DNA of 64,000 bases from Pseudomonas sp. Bout1. GTDB taxonomy: Bacteria > Pseudomonadota > Gammaproteobacteria > Pseudomonadales > Pseudomonadaceae. The position numbers and the translations under genes are program-made. The notes below the pieces were generated by a model. It was not told the DNA's origin. It ran no database searches and saw only the letters and a program-made list of their open reading frames with translations. This document shows positions 61,211 to 64,000 of the stretch, in pieces. How positions within the stretch are numbered: position 1 is the first letter of the stretch; each line of letters begins with the position of its first letter. The stretch spans positions 4,355,001 to 4,419,000 of the forward strand of contig NZ_JAVIWK010000001.1 in assembly GCF_034314165.1 (NCBI RefSeq). The letters are read 5' to 3'.

Positions 61211-61960
61211 TTACTGCACCGGCAGGAAATTCATCAGCAACAGGCTCTGCGCGTAGTTGAGCCCGATGCGCCGGTAGCGTTCGTCGAGCATCTGGGTCAA
61301 CAGGTCGAGGCGCGCAACAATCTTGCCGAACTCCAACGCGAAACTGAGGTTGCTGCTCTCCTCCGAGATCTCGTTGGAGAACAGCAATAACGAGCCATTG
61401 GCATCCTGGCGCTGACTGAGCAGCCAGGTCGCCTTCTCGATGTTACGTGCGGCATTGCTGACAAACTGCGGGTTGATCGAGTCCGTTATATAAAACTGGG
61501 TGCGCCCGCCGTGGGCCGTCACCAGCATGCTGCCAATCGCGTAGATGAAGGCACCTACCCGGTCGCCCCGAAACTGCGGGCTCAAGGAGTAACTCAGCGC
61601 CGCCAGGTCGCGACGATCCCCAAGGGCGGGCAGCGGTTGGCGCAGTTCGATAGCCTGGCGGATTTGCCGGGCGGCGGTTACAGCATCCGTGTAGCCCGAT
61701 TGACGCCACTGGTTGGGGTTGCGTAAATAGAGCTTATTCATCAATAAATACAGGCTTTGCAGATTGTCGCGCATGCTCAGGGTGGCCATGCGATCGACAC
61801 TGGTCTGGAAGAACTCATCGGGCTTGCCGTTGCTGAACTGCCTGGCAACATCGCGCCCCTGTTGCTGGCTGCACCCGTTGGAGCAAAGCATTAAAACTGC
61901 TGCCAGCAGCAGAGGCTGGCGCATCCATCGAGTGAAAAAAACACGTAACGTGCGATCCAT
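61211..61960 (-). CDS. Lipoprotein of unknown function
   Basis: About 249 residues from the ATG at 61960; a GTG at 61966 is the alternative. Leader WMRQPLLLAAVLMLCSNGC ends in a lipobox. The mature protein is mostly helical (MATLSMRDNLQSLYLLMNKL, AVTAARQIRQAIELRQPLPA, RVGAFIYAIGSMLVTAHGGR). It resembles conserved Pseudomonas lipoproteins of unassigned role. Converges on the protease gene. Confidence 0.75.
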   Translation of the reverse strand: MDRTLRVFFTRWMRQPLLLAAVLMLCSNGCSQQQGRDVARQFSNGKPDEFFQTSVDRMATLSMRDNLQSLYLLMNKLYLRNPNQWRQSGYTDAVTAARQIRQAIELRQPLPALGDRRDLAALSYSLSPQFRGDRVGAFIYAIGSMLVTAHGGRTQFYITDSINPQFVSNAARNIEKATWLLSQRQDANGSLLLFSNEISEESSNLSFALEFGKIVARLDLLTQMLDERYRRIGLNYAQSLLLMNFLPVQ

Positions 61961-62073
61961 CGGCACCAGGTCTTGGTCTGCTGTCCACGCCGGGAATTAG
62001 TGTGGTCGGGACAAAGATAGAGCGGGGAAACAAGAAAAAGTGCGGTGGCGAGGGCAGGAATGTTGCCTACAGG

Positions 62074-62102
62074 ACAAGTCCGACACCGTGTGTCGGGCTT
62101 GT
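62074..62102 (-). terminator. Hairpin after the small acidic protein gene
   Basis: ACAAGTCCGACA-ccgtg-TGTCGGGCTTGT is a near-perfect stem 17 nt past the minus-strand stop at 62119. No strong U-run. Confidence 0.5.
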
Positions 62103-62118
62103 TCCAGTGAATCTTGGA

Positions 62119-62313
62119 TTAGTTGTCGGGGTGTTCACTCGCTACCGAATCGGCGGCGTCCACGTCGGACATGTCTTCTTCCAGAGGCGCGTCGTCGTCC
62201 GATGGCAGAGGCACCTCGGGCTGGCGCCTGGGGTCATGCCCGGTTTCGTTGTCTGTACCACGCGTTACGCCCTGCTGGGATACGTTTCCAGGGGCCTTCT
62301 CGTCAATTTCCAT
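62119..62313 (-). CDS. Small acidic protein of unknown function
   Basis: 64 residues with a good ribosome site (GGAGAGCCAGC). Hydrophilic and probably disordered: an N-terminal half rich in Gly, Gln and Asn and an acidic tail (SDDDAPLEEDMSDVDAADSV). No family recognised. Confidence 0.6.
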   Translation of the reverse strand: MEIDEKAPGNVSQQGVTRGTDNETGHDPRRQPEVPLPSDDDAPLEEDMSDVDAADSVASEHPDN

Positions 62314-62401
62314 GCTGGCTCTCCGTTGTGGCGCGCGGGATGTCCGTGCTTGAACATAAGAAACCCCACGGCAAGGCGAGTGCCGGGAGATGGACGAACG
62401 G

Positions 62402-62737
62402 TTATGTGCTGCGGTTTTTCGGGCGAGTCACTTTAAAAAGGATCTCTTCTTCGCCCTCGCCCTGGAACAACTCCTTGGCAATCACGCGGTTATCCAGCAG
62501 CTCTTGTGCCTTCTCCCACGACAGTTTGACTATCGCCTGTTTTTTGCCAGTCACCACGTACACCACGTCCATGCCCTCATTGGCGACAGCCGCCAAATAA
62601 TCAGCGCGGGGCAGTGTTTCCCCAAGTTCGTACTGTTGCTGCTCAATCGGCGTGACGCCACCAATGTGAGCCAGGCGCTGAACGGTCAGCCCCATGCGTT
62701 GCCGTTCGTTTTTCAGTCTACGACCAATTTCTTTCAT
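62402..62737 (-). CDS. XRE-family HTH regulator
   Basis: 111 residues, AGAGGCTTGCG before the ATG. The HTH is at about 3-62 (RRLKNERQRMGLTVQRLAHI, GGVTPIEQQQYELGETLPRA). DYLAAVANEGMDVVYVVTGK is a typical following helix and strand, as in phage-repressor-like regulators with a short C-terminal part. Target unknown. The gap 62738-63003 holds the OprD promoter region and no convincing gene. Confidence 0.82.
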   Translation of the reverse strand: MKEIGRRLKNERQRMGLTVQRLAHIGGVTPIEQQQYELGETLPRADYLAAVANEGMDVVYVVTGKKQAIVKLSWEKAQELLDNRVIAKELFQGEGEEEILFKVTRPKNRST

Positions 62738-63003
62738 CGCAAGCCTCTGCTCTGATGTCCAAAGTGCACCCGTCCGACCGGGCCCGTCTCTTCAATGGAG
62801 AAACATCGTGGCCAGAAATTCAATTTTCCTCATGGAACACATTCACAGGAAGCAGCAATAGCCGGAATGCGCGTTATCAGCTGGCCTTCACACGACCGAA
62901 CCGCAGCAAAGGGGTATCAAAATATTCATCCAGTTTCATTTGTTGATGGTCGGGGCTATCGCCTTAATGCTCCAACACGAACTCGTGCACTGGAGCCAAT
63001 ATA

Positions 63004-64000
63004 ATGAAAAAAAAACGCCAACCGCTACTTCAGCTCAACACCTTGGCCGTGGCACTGGCACTCGCCTTCCCGGCCATCAGCTATGCAAGCGATCAGTCAG
63101 ATTCAAAAGGCTTTGTTGCGGACAGCAGCTTGAATATTCTCAACCGCAACGTGTTCTGGAACCAGAACGGCAGCATCGCCCACACCCGAGACTGGAGCCA
63201 GGCGCTGATGGCGAACTACAGCTCCGGCTTCACCCAAGGCACCGTCGGCATCGGCATTGATGCGTTTGCCGACCTGGCGTTGCGCATCGACGGCAGCACC
63301 GACCGGGCCGGCGGCCCCACCATCCCTTCCGACGCCAATGGCCATCCGGATCATGGCTACGCCAAGGCCGGCGGTGACGTCAAGTTCCGTATCTCCAATA
63401 CCACCCTCAAGGTCGGTGACCTGCAGCCCACGTCACCGGTGTTCGCCACCGCCGATAACTACCTGATGCCGCAGACCGCATCGGGCTTCCAGATCGACAG
63501 CCACGAAATCACCGGCCTGAACCTGGAGGCCGGGCATTACACCTCCGGCACCGGTAACACCACCACCTCACGCAGCGGCGACATTCTCGCCAGCTATGCC
63601 GGTGTGGGGGCGGCGTCGGCCAGCTTCGCGGGTGGCAAGTACCAGTTCAGCAAGGAATTCACCGCGTCGCTGTACGGGGCGCACCTGGAAGACGTTTGGA
63701 ACCAGTACTACGTCAACTTGAACCTTGTTCATCCATTGGCCGATAACCAGTCCGTCGCGCTGGACTTCAACCTCTACCGCACACTGGACGACGGCAGCGC
63801 CAAGGCCGGGACCATCGACACCACCGCAGCCTCGCTGGCGGCGGCCTACACCCTGGGCGCGCAGACCTTCACCCTCGCCGGACAGAAGGTCCATGGTGAC
63901 GAGCCATTCGACTATGTCGGCTTTGGCGGCACCAACGCCGGTGTCGGTGCCGGCCGCTACGGCAACTCGATCAACCTCGCCGACTCAGTGCAGTACTCTG
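63004..64000 (+). CDS. OprD-family outer-membrane porin (N-terminal part, cut by window edge)
   Basis: 332 residues within the window. Signal peptide LNTLAVALALAFPAISYA. OprD hallmarks follow: GFVADSSLNILNRNVFWNQN, DWSQALMANYSSGFTQGTVG, GIGIDAFADLALRIDGSTD, YAKAGGDVKFRISNTTLKVG and a MPQTASGFQIDSHEITGLNL strand. OprD channels take up amino acids, peptides or carboxylates. CTGGAGCCAATATA precedes the ATG. The substrate-specific subfamily cannot be told from the part visible. Confidence 0.93.
   Translation, partial: MKKKRQPLLQLNTLAVALALAFPAISYASDQSDSKGFVADSSLNILNRNVFWNQNGSIAHTRDWSQALMANYSSGFTQGTVGIGIDAFADLALRIDGSTDRAGGPTIPSDANGHPDHGYAKAGGDVKFRISNTTLKVGDLQPTSPVFATADNYLMPQTASGFQIDSHEITGLNLEAGHYTSGTGNTTTSRSGDILASYAGVGAASASFAGGKYQFSKEFTASLYGAHLEDVWNQYYVNLNLVHPLADNQSVALDFNLYRTLDDGSAKAGTIDTTAASLAAAYTLGAQTFTLAGQKVHGDEPFDYVGFGGTNAGVGAGRYGNSINLADSVQYS

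Noticed and set aside
62755..63004. Short plus-strand frames (63 and 69 codons) before oprD
   Set aside because: Overlapping frames with no ribosome site and odd composition; the stretch is better read as the oprD promoter region.
1..64000. CRISPR arrays, prophage, integrase, tRNA or rRNA genes
   Set aside because: No regularly spaced direct repeats, phage structural genes, recombinase signatures or recognisable structural RNA sequences were found on either strand.

Overview
The window looks like a chromosomal segment of a Pseudomonas of the P. fluorescens group. This rests on GC-rich coding with GC-rich third positions, several REP-type palindromes of two families common in these genomes (GTGGCGAGGGAGC and TGTAGGAGCTGGC / TGTGGGAGC types), a DUF1652 protein, an OprD porin, a hydroxamate-type TonB receptor and the typical SbcC / GST / RND gene content. 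No rRNA, tRNA, CRISPR array, prophage or insertion sequence was seen.

Layout. 1-3.1 kb: 3' end of sbcC, a GST, a small secreted protein, a beta-propeller lactonase and a DUF5629-like protein. 3.4-8.3 kb: a 1625-residue toxin-like protein. 8.3-11.8 kb: an MMPL-type RND transporter with a YCF48-like periplasmic propeller. 12.2 kb: a Gfo/Idh/MocA oxidoreductase behind two matching palindromes. 13.5-19.5 kb: a CusCBA-like Cu/Ag efflux operon led by a Cys/Met-rich secreted protein. 19.6-23.1 kb: a 24-residue membrane peptide, a membrane protein and a two-component system. 23.2-26.5 kb: SRPBCC, SDR and aldo/keto reductase genes with a divergent LysR regulator. 26.6-29.5 kb: an ECF sigma / membrane anti-sigma / CnrX-like operon bracketed by two WxxGxW-repeat secreted proteins. 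29.7-36.6 kb: a PAS-GGDEF cyclase, an AraC regulator, FAH hydrolase, SMR exporter, AhpD-like protein, azoreductase and MocR regulator. 36.7-43.1 kb: a siderophore receptor with FecR/FecI partners and a second TonB receptor. 43.3-44.1 kb: an XRE-cupin regulator.

44.2-46.1 kb is the most rearranged stretch. It holds an 820-bp nested inverted repeat, a 170-residue protein that is 39% methionine and 9% cysteine, and an SDR pseudogene whose last part lies in the opposite orientation to the rest. 46.9-59.0 kb holds an amidase and a hydantoin-type catabolic locus: LuxR/MalT-like regulator, HyuA/HyuB-like ATP-dependent hydrolase, outer-membrane channel, Asp/Glu/hydantoin racemase and MFS importer. 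The regulator-to-hyuA gap has two CTACC...GGTAG palindromes about four helical turns apart.

The most remarkable gene is at 59.1-61.1 kb. It encodes a bilobal pepsin-like aspartic protease (two DSG motifs 194 residues apart) fused to two tandem avidin-like barrels, with no signal peptide. I know of no described protein with this architecture. The window closes with a lipoprotein, a small acidic protein, an XRE regulator and the start of an OprD porin.
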